Shown one piece after another: positions 20,760-33,499 of a DNA stretch of 64,000 nt (position 1 is the first letter of the stretch; each line of letters begins with the position of its first letter). The DNA lies in assembly GCF_021018895.1 (NCBI RefSeq), contig NC_079378.1, positions 13,292,160 to 13,356,159 on the forward strand. The letters run 5' to 3'. The translations under genes were made by a program, and so were the position numbers. Below the pieces are notes generated by a model. The model was not told where the DNA came from, did not search any database, and worked only from the letters and a program-made list of their open reading frames with translations. Source of the DNA: Seriola aureovittata (Eukaryota; Chordata; Actinopteri; Carangiformes; Carangidae).

Positions 20760-23700
20760 TAAAAAGCACCACAGTCCCCAAAGCAAGAATCCTGTGATAT
20801 TATGATATCACTTTTAATACAGATGATCACTAACAGTGTAGCTGTAGCAGTGGCTGTTTTCACAGATGTGTGTTAAACTGTGTTTAATGTAAGTTATATA
20901 AAGACTGATAGATACAACATCTAAACCCAGCTTTCACACAATCTCAGACATAAGAGCTTTGTTTCTAAAGTCATGCTACTGTTGACACAGAATACACTTT
21001 CTCAACATCTCCATTTCTTCATTGCTGTTTCTTTTGCAAGTAGTTGCTCTGTCAGTAAGCTGCTGCTTTAAAGAGGCTAAATTCATCAAGAATAAGCAGC
21101 AAATTACCCCTAGAAAATAGCAGTAGATATTATATAGTATAAGAAGCAGTATGTTATTGAGCATGGAATTGATGGCATAGTTTTTTTTTTTTACAGCAGT
21201 AAGTAGTAAAACTCACTTTAATGAAGTGTTAATATTGTATTTGTGTACAATTGTAATAGTTTGAATATAGAACTGGTTTTCCTCCCAAAAGATGTGATAT
21301 TGATGCAAAGATCTTTCCATCCTTCTTTGTTTGTGGTTAGTGAAAGTTTGCTGTATTGATTTTTTTCTATTCTCCAAGAGCTGACAATATTATCAAGAGT
21401 AACAGTATCTATGGTGCCGGACAGGTTTTTGAGTTACTTTGGGGTTTTATTACCGCAGTGTTTGTCAGTATCGTTGAGTCTTTTTTGTGAGTATCAATAA
21501 CTGTATTGATATTTAAGGATTGTAAAAATGGACCCCTGGAATTATAGCTACTTTACTCTTGTCACAATGGCTAATGGGGATTCAAATAAACAGACAAAAA
21601 TACAAAAATGAAAAAAGCATAGTGATTGATTGCATTATTATTAAGTAGAGGTTCATTGGTGTTCCATCCCTGTTTCATGTACCGTATGTGGCAGGTGTCA
21701 TGGAGAAAAAGAAAAAGAGAAAAAACGAATTTCTGCATACCGATTAATGAATTGTACTAAATTGTACTAAATGAGCTAATGCATTGTCTGCACAAAAAAT
21801 AATATTGTTTTCTTGAATTTTTTTTATTTATCTACTGTCGATTGGTTTGTCCGTTGTCTGACGACCAGTTCTGCCATAAGGTGTGCGATGTCTGACTGTG
21901 TCGTCTTACTTATTAACAAGTTGTCCGACTGTCATCACAGACGTGAACTTTGCCTGTTAAACAATGTTGTGTTATCTTTCACAATCCTTAAACATATGTA
22001 AAAATGTCTTTGTTCTGTTAAGGACACGCATGTGAGTTTTTCATTCTACAGCATGATTTTTTTATTCATGTACATACATTATTTACTTTCCTTCATGACA
22101 TGACTGTGTGACTGTCAGTTTTTAAGTCCTGCCACAGATTCTGGTTTGGATTCAGGTCTGGACTTTAATATTGTTGTATTGAAGCTCTGGCAATTTGGTT
22201 CTATATCTTGGGTCATGGTCTTAATGGAAAGAAAATCTTTCCATTAAGTAAGTCTTTCCAATGCGCTGCAGTTTTCCACCAGAGTCGTAGTTCTCTGTCA
22301 GACTGTAATCATGTAACACTGATCCACTACACCTACATGTCTGGTGTTTGTTTCTCTTTGACACTGTCTTTTAGCTGTGTCTGGTTAAATAGGGCAATAA
22401 CTATATGCGTGTGCCCCCAATCTACACCTGCCATAGGCCTCCTAACCACTCCATCTTCAGACAACAACAGTCGTAAGCAATTCTGCAAAACCCTGGATTA
22501 TGTTTAATAATAGCATTTTCAAAATGTAAATTCAACGTTATCTTTGCACAGCATCTCCAGAATGGTTAAGGTTGGGGAAAGGTTGTGGTTAGTTGTAGGT
22601 CTGTGACGGGACACAGACACTGTAGGAGTCCCTAATAGGGTCCAAAAGACCCCCTGTTGTGAGGACCACAGGTCTTATTACATTGCTCCCTGCTTTGATG
22701 TTGGAAGTAAATCGTCCAGTATAATTCTTAGGGATACTGGTTTGGTCTTGGTGAACTCCTGACAGTCAGTTTAAAAAGCCTGAGAAATGACCACAAAGTT
22801 GATCAGCGCCTCTTTAAAACAGTTATCGTCAAACTCAACATTATAACAATAATGAAGGAAGGATATTTTTCAGGACTATTGTATTAGACTTCATTTGTTT
22901 TTGCTAGATGTACCTAATGATAAACTGACAAGTGAGTGTATTTAACACATAAGGCATACATCTGAATAATGATCCAATAGGATCATCTTGGCCATGTGGA
23001 AACTGTAGATCCTTGGCTACTTGTATAGTTCGAGTGTGTAAGTATTTCATCCAATATGAGAAATGCTTCTTTTTGATGCAATGCCCTTTCAAAGTCAGAC
23101 TTGTGTGTTCACACATGGTGCTATGTATTATTAGAGATCGTATACCTTTAAGGATTATGCTATGGACTAAACTAAAGACTAAACACAACAAACCTACTTT
23201 CCATGTTTGTCAGCTAACAGTTCATTGCTATGACGTACAACTATGAAATATCTTACATGTATTTAAAGTACTCAGCTCTGAATTTTTATACTTATACTAT
23301 ATTTCTTTCCCTTATTTCTATTGCTACTCTTATGTATTATTTATTGCATACTAGCATTTTTCACACACTTTCAAGAATGTGCATTTCACTGCACATATCC
23401 AATGTGACAAATAAATAAATTTTAAATTGAGATGACTCTTAGAAAACACTTTCCCCATACTTTGTATTTCATCTCAAGTATCTAGTACGCCATGATTCAA
23501 ATCGTTTTACAGTGTAAAACTTTACTTGAGCCATTTTATATATTGCAATTTTTTTTTTAAATGTAATTATACTATAACTACTTTAGTCGGTTGATTATCT
23601 GTATACTGTAATTGTTTAATATGTTCTCGATTTTATGTACTTACAAAGTAATTTATTTCTTTTCTGTCCTTAATGCAAATTTGTGCCTCCATTTTTCCCG

Positions 23701-25700
23701 TCTACTACCGTCCACATACCTGTAGGTTCTCAAACTATTTTTATTGATATCCTGTATATACATTAGATTTATATTTACTCTGTGATGTACAGCCACCTTT
23801 CTCAATTATTTTTGTAAAACAAATGCCTCTAATTTTTGGTTCAGTGAATACATATAATTAGCATGAAATTTTGAAATATTTCCATTTTGTGCATTGTTGG
23901 ACCCAACACTATTTAAATGAACAAATATGGTTGATTTTGGCTCCAATAACAAAAAAAGCCCTATATTTGTAATTTTTGCAGCAAAATGTACCACACATGT
24001 ATAAAGTAACACTCATCAGGCAACAGACCGGATCCTTTCATGGTGTTATATCATTGGATGATTATGTGCATGCTAAGTATAAATTATACAATTATATAGA
24101 ATATATTGTAGGATAGTTTAACAATGTGTATTTTTTTTAATGAGCTGCATGTTGTGTATGTAAAATCTTAAACTTTTACATAACCAATTAACCTCAATTG
24201 TCAGATGAATGTAGAGGAGTAAAGAAACACAATAATTCCCTGTGTAGATCGAATACAAGTAAATGCACTAAGCTATTTTCAATCAGAGTAGAGATGTGAT
24301 CACTGGTTTTTATGTGTTTGTGTTGACCAAAATTATATATATATGTATGTATGTGTGTGTTTTGGAAAACAATGTTAAAATGTTTTTGAGCTTCTACAAA
24401 AACAGTAAGTTCTTTGATCAGATTTTAAAGCCTCTTGACTGTAACCAACTTCAGGTCAAACACCATCATCCAAATTTAAGAAATTATTAACCCATTTTAA
24501 AATCACACACTACAAGTTAACATGATGCTTTACGAGTAAGTCAGAAAATGTATCTGATATATTAGTGTGTTACCTTCAGTGGACCGGCTGCCTTCATTCT
24601 TCAGTGGCAGCAGCACAAACTGTGCTTCCTCTTTCAACGCTTCGCCACATCCGTCACGCTCAAGACTGCCAAGACCTCTGACACGCACATCACATACAGT
24701 CTTTGTGTGGTTTGAATTGGACACAGAAAAGTAACAATGATCAACTGCTTCTACTGTTTGATATTTTAATTAGCGGTGTCATTTTTCTCAACCTGCTCTC
24801 AACAACAAGCCTCAGTGATATGACTAATGTTCTCCGTTAGCTCTTGTTATATGCAACTATTCTGCTCGACCAAACCAAAATGCACTTACTAGCTAGTTCC
24901 CTATTTAAAACGAGTAACATTTATAGAAAAAAAAGAGAAGAAAAAAAAAACTATACCATAGAAATGTGTTGGGTTTTTTTAGTGATGAAAAAAAAACAGC
25001 ATTAAAAATTCACAAGAACTAGGAGGAAGAAGGATTATGCTGCATTTCACAAAAAAGCAAAGGCTTGAGAAGAGTCACAAGAAATGAAGACACCTTTGTG
25101 AAGCATAAGTTTGTTTTTTGTTTTTTTTGTACCACATTAACTATCTCACAACCCTTCAGATTTTTCCCTGTGACCCTTAGGTTGGAAACCAGTGGCCAGA
25201 ACTACTGAACTGTTTTAAAGTAAGTTAAAATTAGCTCCATCTCTGCCTGCTATGACAGTTAAATACTGCCTTTGTATCGTTGCATCAGTATTGTCAGTAA
25301 TAATAATAGTATAATCATATATAATATATAATTCAATTCATTTTTCCCTTTTTCCTTTTGATACTTTAATACTTGTTTTCTTTTACTTAACCAGGATTTT
25401 GAATACAGGACTTTCACTTGTAATGGAGTATTTTTACATAAATGTGTTGGTGCTTTTACTAAAAGGTATCTGAATCCTTCTTCCATATCTGACTGTAAGC
25501 TTGTTTATTTGACCACTGATAAAAATAAAATGCCTCTAGTTTAACCTTCTCCCTCTGAGCATTGGTGTCATCTCTCCTGTTGCCATGTACCAGAATGACA
25601 AATGTTTGTCTTTCTTTCTGAATATGGCAGCAAGATGATATACAGTGTCACTTATGTCATATAAATTAGTTCATACAGCAACAATGAAGACAAGACTCTT
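20760..25700. other. Intergenic spacer between lat2-like and myl10 (head of one, tail of the other)
   Basis: AT-rich, with no recognised gene. It contains a decayed Tc1-like segment (about 22118-22480), a LINE-tail-like phrase near 23370-23425 (CATTTCACTGCACATATCCA then TGTGACAAATAAATAAAT), short A/T runs and a short TA/TG run near 24335. An open stretch on the - strand at 24724-24568 ending in GAAG before a gtaac donor-like site could be an exon, but no family was recognised. Confidence 0.5.
22118..22480 (-). mobile_element. Decayed Tc1/mariner-like transposase fragment
   Basis: The + strand reads GTCCTGCCACAGATTCTGGT, GATTCAGGTCTGGACTTTAA, GCTCTGGCAATTTGG, then GGGTCATGGTCTTAATGGAA. This is the antisense order seen in Tc1-like transposase genes of fish. 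No open frame survives and no termini were found. A perfect 13-bp stem with a 3-nt loop (22220-22248) lies inside it. Confidence 0.45.
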
Positions 25701-25708
25701 CTGAAACT

Positions 25709-25714
25709 TTTATT
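25709..25714 (-). promoter_or_regulatory. myl10 poly(A) signal
   Basis: AATAAA on the - strand about 100 nt after the myl10 stop at 25816, giving the short 3' UTR usual for myosin light-chain genes. Confidence 0.6.
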
Positions 25715-25815
25715 GTTACAGCTGTAGATGAAACAAGAGAATGTGTGTTGATGTTTGGTTGAAGTCTCAGATGGCATGTGATTGACAGATGATTTGTGGG
25801 CTGATATTGGCTGTT

Positions 25816-28420
25816 TTACTCCTGTTCTTTTTCCTCTCCATGGGTAATGATGTAACACAGGTTCTTGTAATCCAGGTTTCCAGCAACATCCAGGGGAAAG
25901 TTTGTGAACATCTGGTTGACCTAAAAGAAGGCAAGTGGGATAAGAGTCAAAACGCAAACTGATAGGAAGGAACCATGCGCTTGATCCCCGCATCCCCATT
26001 CACAGTTTCAGATATGACTTTCAGCTGTATCAGAAGTGGTGCCGTTCCTCTATAAAAACTGGTCAACATAACAAGATGTGGAGATGTTTGACACTCTTTG
26101 GTCAGTTCATCAGTTTAAAACTACAGTAGCAGATTTTGGCCATTAGAGGGCAGTGGAAACAAGTTGTAAACACAGTATTGACAAATTATCCCTTTATAAG
26201 TACTATTGACACATCCAGCAGTTATGGAAAAATATTTTTTTATTTCTGTTTTGGGCTTTACAACTAAGAAATTAGCTCAAACTCACTGTCAAGCTCTGTG
26301 AAGCCTAGCAGAGCCGCAGATTCAATTTTATAGTAACATTACATGACAGAATTCAAACAGAGGAAACAGCCACAGTTAGATGGCAGGTGAGGAACTGCAA
26401 GTGACTGGTTTCAGTGTTTCAGGCCAGAGCTCAGCACTTATACCAGCATGCCATGCACCTTCTCCTTTGTACAGTGTAATGTACGGTTTACAGTCCTTTT
26501 CAGTGTGAAGGTGCTGTATGTCTATCATTAACAGGTCACTCCATGTATCACTGAATCTTTCAGTCAGGGGGAATAACAAACGCCTGTAAGTAATGATGGA
26601 CGGACATGCATGCATTACCTCATCCTCTGTGAACTTGTCTGCCTGAGACATGAGGTGGTATTTGATGCTGTGAAAGGAAAACCATAGTTAGTTACTTATT
26701 CTTAAACATTGAAAAGAACAAAGAATTTCAACTTTTTTTTTTTTTTTTGCATCTGCTCTATATTGGATTTTTTTTTTAGTGTTGCTGCACAGGCCTTTGT
26801 CACAGAAGACGTGTTGACATGTCACAGCAGGAAAAGAACAGGTCTAAATAGTAAAAGTAATGATGGCTGAATTCCCTTTGTCTGCTTCAGTTTGGGACAC
26901 CATCTCCACAACTATTGGATGGATTGGATGGTCTCCAGAAGATATATCCCACTCACTTTGGAAATCCTCTGACTTCATCTGCCATCATCAGGTCAAATTT
27001 TGAATTCATCCAATACTTTGCGTTTGCCCAATGCTTTGTGTGGTAAACATTATACCTGCTTATTATCATTGTGAACACGTTAGCATGCTGCCGTTATCTG
27101 CTGTGCAGTATAGCTCAATGGAACTACGAGTATGGCTGTAGACTTGTTGTAAAGGTATTTTTAAAACGCTTACTCGTCTCCTCTTAGGACGCCTGTTCCC
27201 TCAGGGTCAAAGATCTTGAAAGCATTGAGAATGGTTTCCTCAGGGTCAGTTCCTAAACAATGAAAGATGTTTGAAAAAGACTGCTTTGAAAAAAGCATTG
27301 TGGTACATCATGTCAATCAGTGTCACCTATGCACAGCTCTAGTTGAAGCCAGTTCTAGTATTGCCTCTAATATAGCCTGACTAACCTTTGAGCTTCTCTC
27401 CAAACATAGCTAGGAAGATGGTAAAGTTGATGGGGCCTGGAGCTTCCTTCATCATCTCATCCAGCTCCTCATTGCCAACATTCAGACGCCCTGTACAATG
27501 AGCAGACAAAACAATAATTCACTCATTCAGAAAACCACTGAGCTACACACCTGATGCTGAGAGGAGTCTATAGGCAGAGTCTATATACGGACACCTGTTG
27601 ACTGTTGACACTGACTGTTATATCATTCATTGAAACCTTCCAGATAGTCACTCCTAAAAAGCATTCGTTTTGTTGCACACAGATGAAAAGTGGTAGAGGT
27701 GAAGTGAAAAATGATGAGATAGTTCTGTCCATTAATTCTGTTCACTTTCTCACCTCCAAATGCCTGGCCAATTTCAGTGTGATGTAGACATGATAGTCAA
27801 ATCATTGGTTTTGAAAAGTTTTAGAAATTGTAGGATGTAGTAGTGTGTGGGAGGGGTCTTGAGAGACTGTTAGACCATCTGACGAGCATTTCAGTTGAAA
27901 AATACTAAAACATCAAGGGTTGGAGTTTGCCATATAGTTTTGGTTGCAGTTGGTTAGTTATGGGTTCAGTCAGTCTTTAGGGAATTAATTCAATGTTTTC
28001 AGATGGGCAGATACTGTCTAGAAGTAGTCCTCCCAAATGATTTGAGATTTTTATGTTGGAACACAACATCCAATTAACTGTCTGAACAATTAACAATCTG
28101 GCTCTCGGATTTCTGGCATTTTGGTCAGCTGTCTTACAGTGTAAGCAGTTCCATGGTTTCCCAATATGACTGTTGTCAAAAGATCCATTATAAACTGTAG
28201 TAAGCTTGTTCTAATATTACTTCAGTAGTAGAACAGACAAAAATGTCTGCAGTAGAATTACACAAAGTAAGGCCTCCTTTCCTTCTTTTTGTCAGCATTG
28301 TTGATCTGTTCTTTGGGAGCATAAGAGGTGCAGGTTGTTGCTAATGCAGAAAAGCCAGATTGTACATGATGTACAAGATTTATAAAAACACATTGTCTGC
28401 CCAGCTCAAGCGACAAAGGA

Positions 28421-28515
<95 letters not shown>

Positions 28516-30296
28516 CCTAAAGCAGCATATGTGTCTCTCAGGTCGCCCTTGTCAATGAAACCATCTCTGTTCTGGTCCATGATGGTGAAGGCCTGGAGTA
28601 AAAGACACACACAAGGATGTGATTTCTGCTGTTGTACTTGTCAACATGCATTCACTACAAGCATCTTCACCTGTTAATGTGCATGTTTTAATTTCAATCA
28701 AACTTTACAGCAGTTTATTTCACCGATTAACACACCTGCAGCTTGTCAGGCTACGTCCTTATTACTATTTGTCATCATTGCTGAGCCAACACCCTAATAT
28801 CTGAATTATGATACAGTGTGTTGATTAGTGAGCTTTAGAGCTGTTGCTTGTTTTTAAACTTGGCTAGCTGTGTCCCCCACTTCCAGTTTTTGTGCTAAGC
28901 TAAGATTAAAAGATGTCCTGAATCCAGCTACATATTTAATACACAGACATGTGGTATCAATCTTATCTTACTCTATTATGAACTATTCCTTGAAATAGAA
29001 GTGCTGAGTAAAAAGAACGATATTTCACTATGTTATTTGGTGGAGTGGATACAGTAGTTTTCTACAAGTGCCTCAAAAGTGTACTTAGTGGAAGTAAAGT
29101 ACTTTAGTGAATGTACTTATATAACTCCACCTCTAAAAAATAGCTGCGCTCTTGCATGCATCAATAATAAAAATATAATACACTAATAAAAAAGCTCAGA
29201 TGAAATTATTTGTAATACAAGAGTGATAAAAAATGTGACAGACATAGCTCTCAGCTGTTGTCTTACCTCCTTGAACTCCTGGATCTGTGCCTGCTCAAAC
29301 ATGCTGAACACATTGGAGCCAGCCTCTGCCGTCTTCTTCTTTGCTTTTTTTGGTGCCTGATGGGAGAATTGGAGAAATGACTTGTATATTAAACTGGGCC
29401 TTGTTGCCTTAAATGTCTGGTGTTTATGAAATGTTGTTTAGTTTTACTTCTTCTTTGGGCCTTTTACAGTCGTTTAAATGAAAACTCTCTGGGAAGTTTA
29501 AAGAAGAAATTACGCTTTGTTGTAACTGCTAACAACTTACAAATAATCGAAATGTGACAAGGGGCCCAGCGTCAAAGTTAGGGGTCAATATTTCCTTTTG
29601 AAATGTCGAAAAATATAAGTAGAATTATAAAATAGCATAAAATGGAGTGTGTTTAGCTTGCTGCATAGCTGTGTACCTACACACACAGTGAGGACCGAAG
29701 AGTGAAAATATAATGTTCCAACATGTGAATGCAGCCCAACTTTTCATTGATTGAGACCAAATTATCACAACCTGTCCAAAGTCATTGTTACCTGCTGCCC
29801 AGTTGTATAAAAAGTCCAACTCGGAAGCAGGTAAACCACACAATCTGGCAACACTGAACAGGGACATTTAGCTTTGTCTATTTATCTGTTTCTTTGGCTC
29901 GCATATGTTAGATCCCTGAGAGTGCTCAACACACAGCAACTTTAAAAAAGCACATGAAAATGAAAAAACACAAGCAGGCTATCCTTCAGTTTTTCTTGTG
30001 CATCAAGCACTTTAATTATTTAACCCTGATATCAGTCTCTTGATACGTTCAATGTAACCTTCGTCTAATTATCTGGATGAAAATATCCAGTATTCATTTT
30101 TTTCTGAATGCTATTTCTCAGAGAAACAGTAACTTGGCTCTTCCATCCTTGTGTATGGACTGCAGAGGTTGAAGTACCAGACATAAAACTGGATAATTTT
30201 CTTCTTACCACCAACCCAAGAGAATAGACCTGTACAAAGAAGCTGAGGAGAACAGACAAAGAAGGATGTAAAGGACAAGGAAGGCAGTCTTACCAT
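25816..30296 (-). CDS. myl10: Myosin regulatory light chain 10-like, 7 exons, complete
   Basis: Sarcomeric-type regulatory light chain that binds the myosin heavy-chain neck. Exons in transcription order: 30296-30294 (ATG only), 29356-29267, 28592-28517, 27490-27386, 27252-27174, 26667-26619, 25920-25816 (TAA). They total 507 nt, 168 residues, and an ATG-only exon 1 is typical of the family. There is a lysine-rich N terminus (MAPKKAKKK), then the phosphorylatable Ser15 in [10 protein letters not shown], and a first EF-hand loop [12 protein letters not shown] (residues 37-48) with all metal-binding positions kept. [20 protein letters not shown] follows; the C lobe has [29 protein letters not shown] and [16 protein letters not shown]. 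The C lobe fits MYL10 better than MYLPF (which has TTQCDRF and DYKNICYVI) or MYL2. Later EF-hands are degenerate, as is normal. The exon 3 donor is a non-consensus gttcac abutting a (CA)n tract. Confidence 0.9.
26885..27150. repeat. Dispersed repeat ('ACAACTATTGGATGGATT...GTTAGCATGCTG')
   Basis: The order CCACAACTATTGGATGGATT, ATCATCAGGTCAAATTTTGA, GGTAAACATTATACCTGCTT, GTTAGCATGCTGCCGTTATC and GAGTATGGCTGTAGACT is that of a very common fish interspersed repeat. Related pieces occur at about 41660-41800 and 49830-49990 (antisense) and 63320-63470. It lies in the myl10 intron between exons 5 and 6. Confidence 0.55.
28423..28513. repeat. (GT)n microsatellite abutting the myl10 exon 3 donor
   Basis: About 45 uninterrupted GT units on the + strand, (CA)n in the myl10 transcript. 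It ends 3 nt before the exon boundary at 28517, so the transcript reads exon-gttcacacac. Repeat-derived ORFs on both strands here are artefacts. Confidence 0.97.
28820..29000. repeat. Dispersed fish repeat ('GGCTAGCTGTG...GCTAAGCTAAG')
   Basis: Second copy of the repeat at 18140-18325, with CTTGGCTAGCTGTGTCCCCC, GTGCTAAGCTAAGATTAAA, TGGTATCAATCTTATCTTAC and an AACTATTCCTTGAAAT end. Followed by a 'GTACTTAGTGGAAGTAAAGT' segment (29075-29110) of another common fish repeat. Confidence 0.5.
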
Positions 30297-30358
30297 GGCG
30301 AGGAGTTTGTGAACACGTCCTGGACTTCTCAAGAGACAACTTTTAGTCTCTCTTTGCA

Positions 30359-30401
30359 GTTATATAGACCCGACCATATCAGCCACCTGGGCTAAGTTTA
30401 G
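30359..30401 (-). promoter_or_regulatory. myl10 core promoter: TATA box, E-box, MEF2-like site
   Basis: On the - strand, TATATAA occupies 30366-30360, about 65 nt upstream of the ATG, so transcription probably begins near 30335. Just upstream are an E-box CACCTG (30384-30389, + strand) and CTAAGTTTAG (30392-30401), one mismatch from the MEF2 consensus YTAWWWWTAR. TATA plus E-box plus MEF2 in a compact block is typical of muscle structural gene promoters. Confidence 0.6.
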
Positions 30402-32240
30402 ACAACGGGGGGTGGATCAATATCTCAGGTATTCCTGCCATATAGAGACGGAACACTTTACACCCACCTTCATCATCCATAAAACTTCTATTGTTACCCA
30501 TTGTAGTGACAGGGGGAGCTGTCAGCACAAGACGGGTATGGGCCATGGACAAATGCTCATACCTGGAGCTTCATTCAGGCTAATCATAGCTCACAGTAGC
30601 ACCCACATTAGCTCCATAATAAAATAATACTCCTGGGCGTTAAAAGAGGTTTCATACATTAGAGTGACCTTTGCAGGCAAATAGACAGTTTTATGTAGTT
30701 TTTACATTTCTGTCAAAATGAAATATGTTTTACCACTTTTATGCCAAATTGTCTAAATTTCTGTCGCAGCTAGAATGAATCACCGAGCAGCTCAGGACAA
30801 AAGTATAGCTAATAGATTTATTTTATTTACTTTACTGGGTGAAGGAGCATGTGCTGAACCTTGAGTAACTGAAGAAAGTGCTCTGATAAATATATATATA
30901 TTTTTTTAGTTTAGTTTTTTTTTGTAAAAGCAGTCGACAGTGTGAATCTTTTGCACAGCGTTACTTCTAACTTGTGGCCACACAACCTTGAAACATTTAG
31001 GGAGACGCATGTTTTGGATGACTGATATGTCATCTAAAACAGGTGTATATTTTCATATCCATTTATAGTGTGTGGTTTCTATTCACTATATGTGTTCCAT
31101 GTATGCAGATAGTCGTATAATGATAAAATGAGAGCATGTAATGGCCAAGAGATGCCAATTCACTGCAAACACATTTGTTCAAATATTACATTCCATTCAA
31201 TTTGACACATAATGCTGCACTGCAGAAGAAAGACTGACCTTGTTTGCAGTTCAAAGTATCTTCTCAACAGTTTTATACATGTCTCTTTTGGGGGGGAGAG
31301 TGCTTTTTGGGCCACAGGGGATTTTTAAGTTGCAGTACTTGCTGTGGCCACTGGGACAAAATAGCAGTGTGGCACAGCAGCAGATCGCCGTAATACGTCA
31401 ATGCTTTTACTTTACTTTAGTCTGTCTCTGCCAGGGAGCTGCCACTAGCTAGAGCTATCAGTCAGCAGATATCAGGGTGATATCTTGTCAACACAAACGG
31501 TGCAGATGAATTAGTGAGCAGACTGTTTCTGCCCTGTCTGTGCAAAATCTACTTTTATCAGTCTGGCTATTTAAGTCATTTTTAAGGCAAAATCCCCAAA
31601 TCCTTTACAAAGTGACAGCTTCTCAAATGTGAATATTTGCTAGGTTTTGTTGTTTTCCATGATAGTAAACTGAACTTAAGCTGAAACATTTCCACAAAAG
31701 TTTACTGGTGTCATGTCATTGTCCTTCAGCCGTGAACGTCTTCATGTTGTACAGACAGTGTATATATTAGAACAGACCTTGTGTGTTTTAACATACAAAC
31801 ACATAATGTTCTAACTTGTCATCGAATGTTTGACAGTGGGGGAAAAATGGGGAAAAAGCATAACGCCAGTTGAATATGTGTCTAGTGTTGTGTGTTTTGA
31901 GTTACAAACCATCAGTAGAAACGGCAGATGAAAAATCTTCCAAGCCTAATTATTGAAACAGTCCACAAGAAATATTCACACCTAAAGCTGATTCATTACT
32001 TAAGAAGCTTGATGTATGTGTGTGTGTGTGTATACATATATGATACGTAATATACATAAGACAATGATATTATACTATTCAAGACATAAACTGATAAACT
32101 GTGTAAATACACCTACAGTAACATACTGTATTGAATGTAAAAAAAAAACTACATTCTTTTAATCTTTAAGAATTTATTTTTTCTCTTTCAGTATGAACTG
32201 TGCATCTCTTTCTTGACTGTCTTGACTTTGAGCAAAGATG
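30402..32240. other. Spacer upstream of myl10
   Basis: No gene recognised. There are TA and T runs near 30885-30925 and a short TG/TA run at 32016-32040. ORFs of about 70 codons here show no motif. Confidence 0.5.
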
Positions 32241-32421
32241 TGGTCAGAGCTTCCTGTGTACGTGTGTGAGGAGTTTCCCGAACCAACCAGCACAGAAGAA
32301 GCACATGAAAACAGCCTCCTCTGTGCTGGTCGGGTCGGGACGCTCCTCATTGGCTGGTAACTGAAGAGGGTGGTGCTGGGTTTGGAGGGGCAAGGAGGTT
32401 GTCATACTATTCACTGGGTCT

Positions 32422-32952
32422 TCAGACTGTTTGGTGCTTGGATGGATGTAAGCTGCGGAGAGTGCTGAAGACACAGAACGAGTCCTGCCCTGTGAAATAG
32501 TCAAACATGTAATGAATCATTTTGGACACTATAATTCAACCTTTGCTTTGTAGGCAGCTGTTTTGTTGAATTACTGGAGTTACATTATAAACAGTGGAAT
32601 AATATTCAGAAAGGTTCACATAATAATGTAATCCACATACAACATGCATTGTTAACTTTAGCTTATCATCATTTTAATGGTACTCTTGTAGTCTTAGTGA
32701 GAGGAGTACTTACTTAGCTGAGTTAAACAGGTGACCACCCCTCTCCAGTTTGTCCTGTGGTCATCCATCCCTCTGATCAGGCCCGCAGCATGTTTTCTCT
32801 GTCGTCAAGGAAACAACACCATATTACACAGCTCTGCTCTGTCAGACAAGAACAGTAAAGAATAGTAATGCTACTGAAGTATCAACAAGTAATATCCGAC
32901 ATTTGTAAATGTGGCCATTAAGCACTGACTTACCTTTTGTTTGGTAAAGCAT
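32422..32952 (-). CDS. Unrecognised multi-exon coding candidate (3' part)
   Basis: Three exon-like segments join in phase on the - strand: 32952-32934, 32796-32714, 32489-32422 (TGA), with GT-AG borders (donors gtaagt; acceptors ctgtag, acagag and ttcacag). The joined frame reads DALPNKRKHAAGLIRGMDDH, continues through RTNWRGVVTCLTQL and ends SLHPSKHQTV. A competing frame of the last exon stays open longer, to 32244. An additional 14-nt exon-like segment at 33087-33100 has good splice sites but does not fit the phase. I do not recognise the family. It could be the 3' end of a gene that includes the segment at 33854-34558, or a chance assembly. Confidence 0.3.
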
Positions 32953-33499
32953 CTACAGCTTCTAAAGGAAAAATACATAAAAATATAACAGAGTGAAAAA
33001 AGAGAAACAATATCTGAGCCATTAAATAAGTGAAACTGAAATTTGCAGGACACTGTTTTTAATGTTGTTAATAATTGTTAACTTACCTCTGTATGGGCAT
33101 CTAGAGCTAACAGGGTAAACAGGGTTACATGTCAGATCATACTTACCTTTTCTCCCACATCATGTCAAGAGCAACGTCTCATGTGGTAGAGCATTTCCTA
33201 CATTACCTGCAGGCTTGTTGTTGTTTTGAATCCCTGGCTCCTCCGCAGGGTAGCATACCAAGGCTAAATGGGATACTGTAAGTACTGGCAAGTGAGACCA
33301 GGACAACTTCCTCTCTGTAGTACATCTACAGGGCGGCATAGAAACACTTCATGCTTTAGTGCTCAGCACTGTCGTCAAAAAGGTTCTGATTTTCCATATT
33401 CTCCTTGGGCCTGCATGTGTTTTCTGAGTCCAAAGGCGTCCAAAAATGTTAGGCCAGTTCCTGAGAGGCACATTGTGAAGTGCTTTGGATTCAAGTCAT

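Noticed and set aside
24530..24724. Open - strand stretch ending at a donor-like site (possible exon)
   Set aside because: No family recognised and no phase-compatible partner exon found between the lat2-like gene and myl10; kept only as a note.
28360..28677. 105-codon ORF with Cys-Val repeats
   Set aside because: Produced by the (GT)n tract and antisense to myl10 exon 3.
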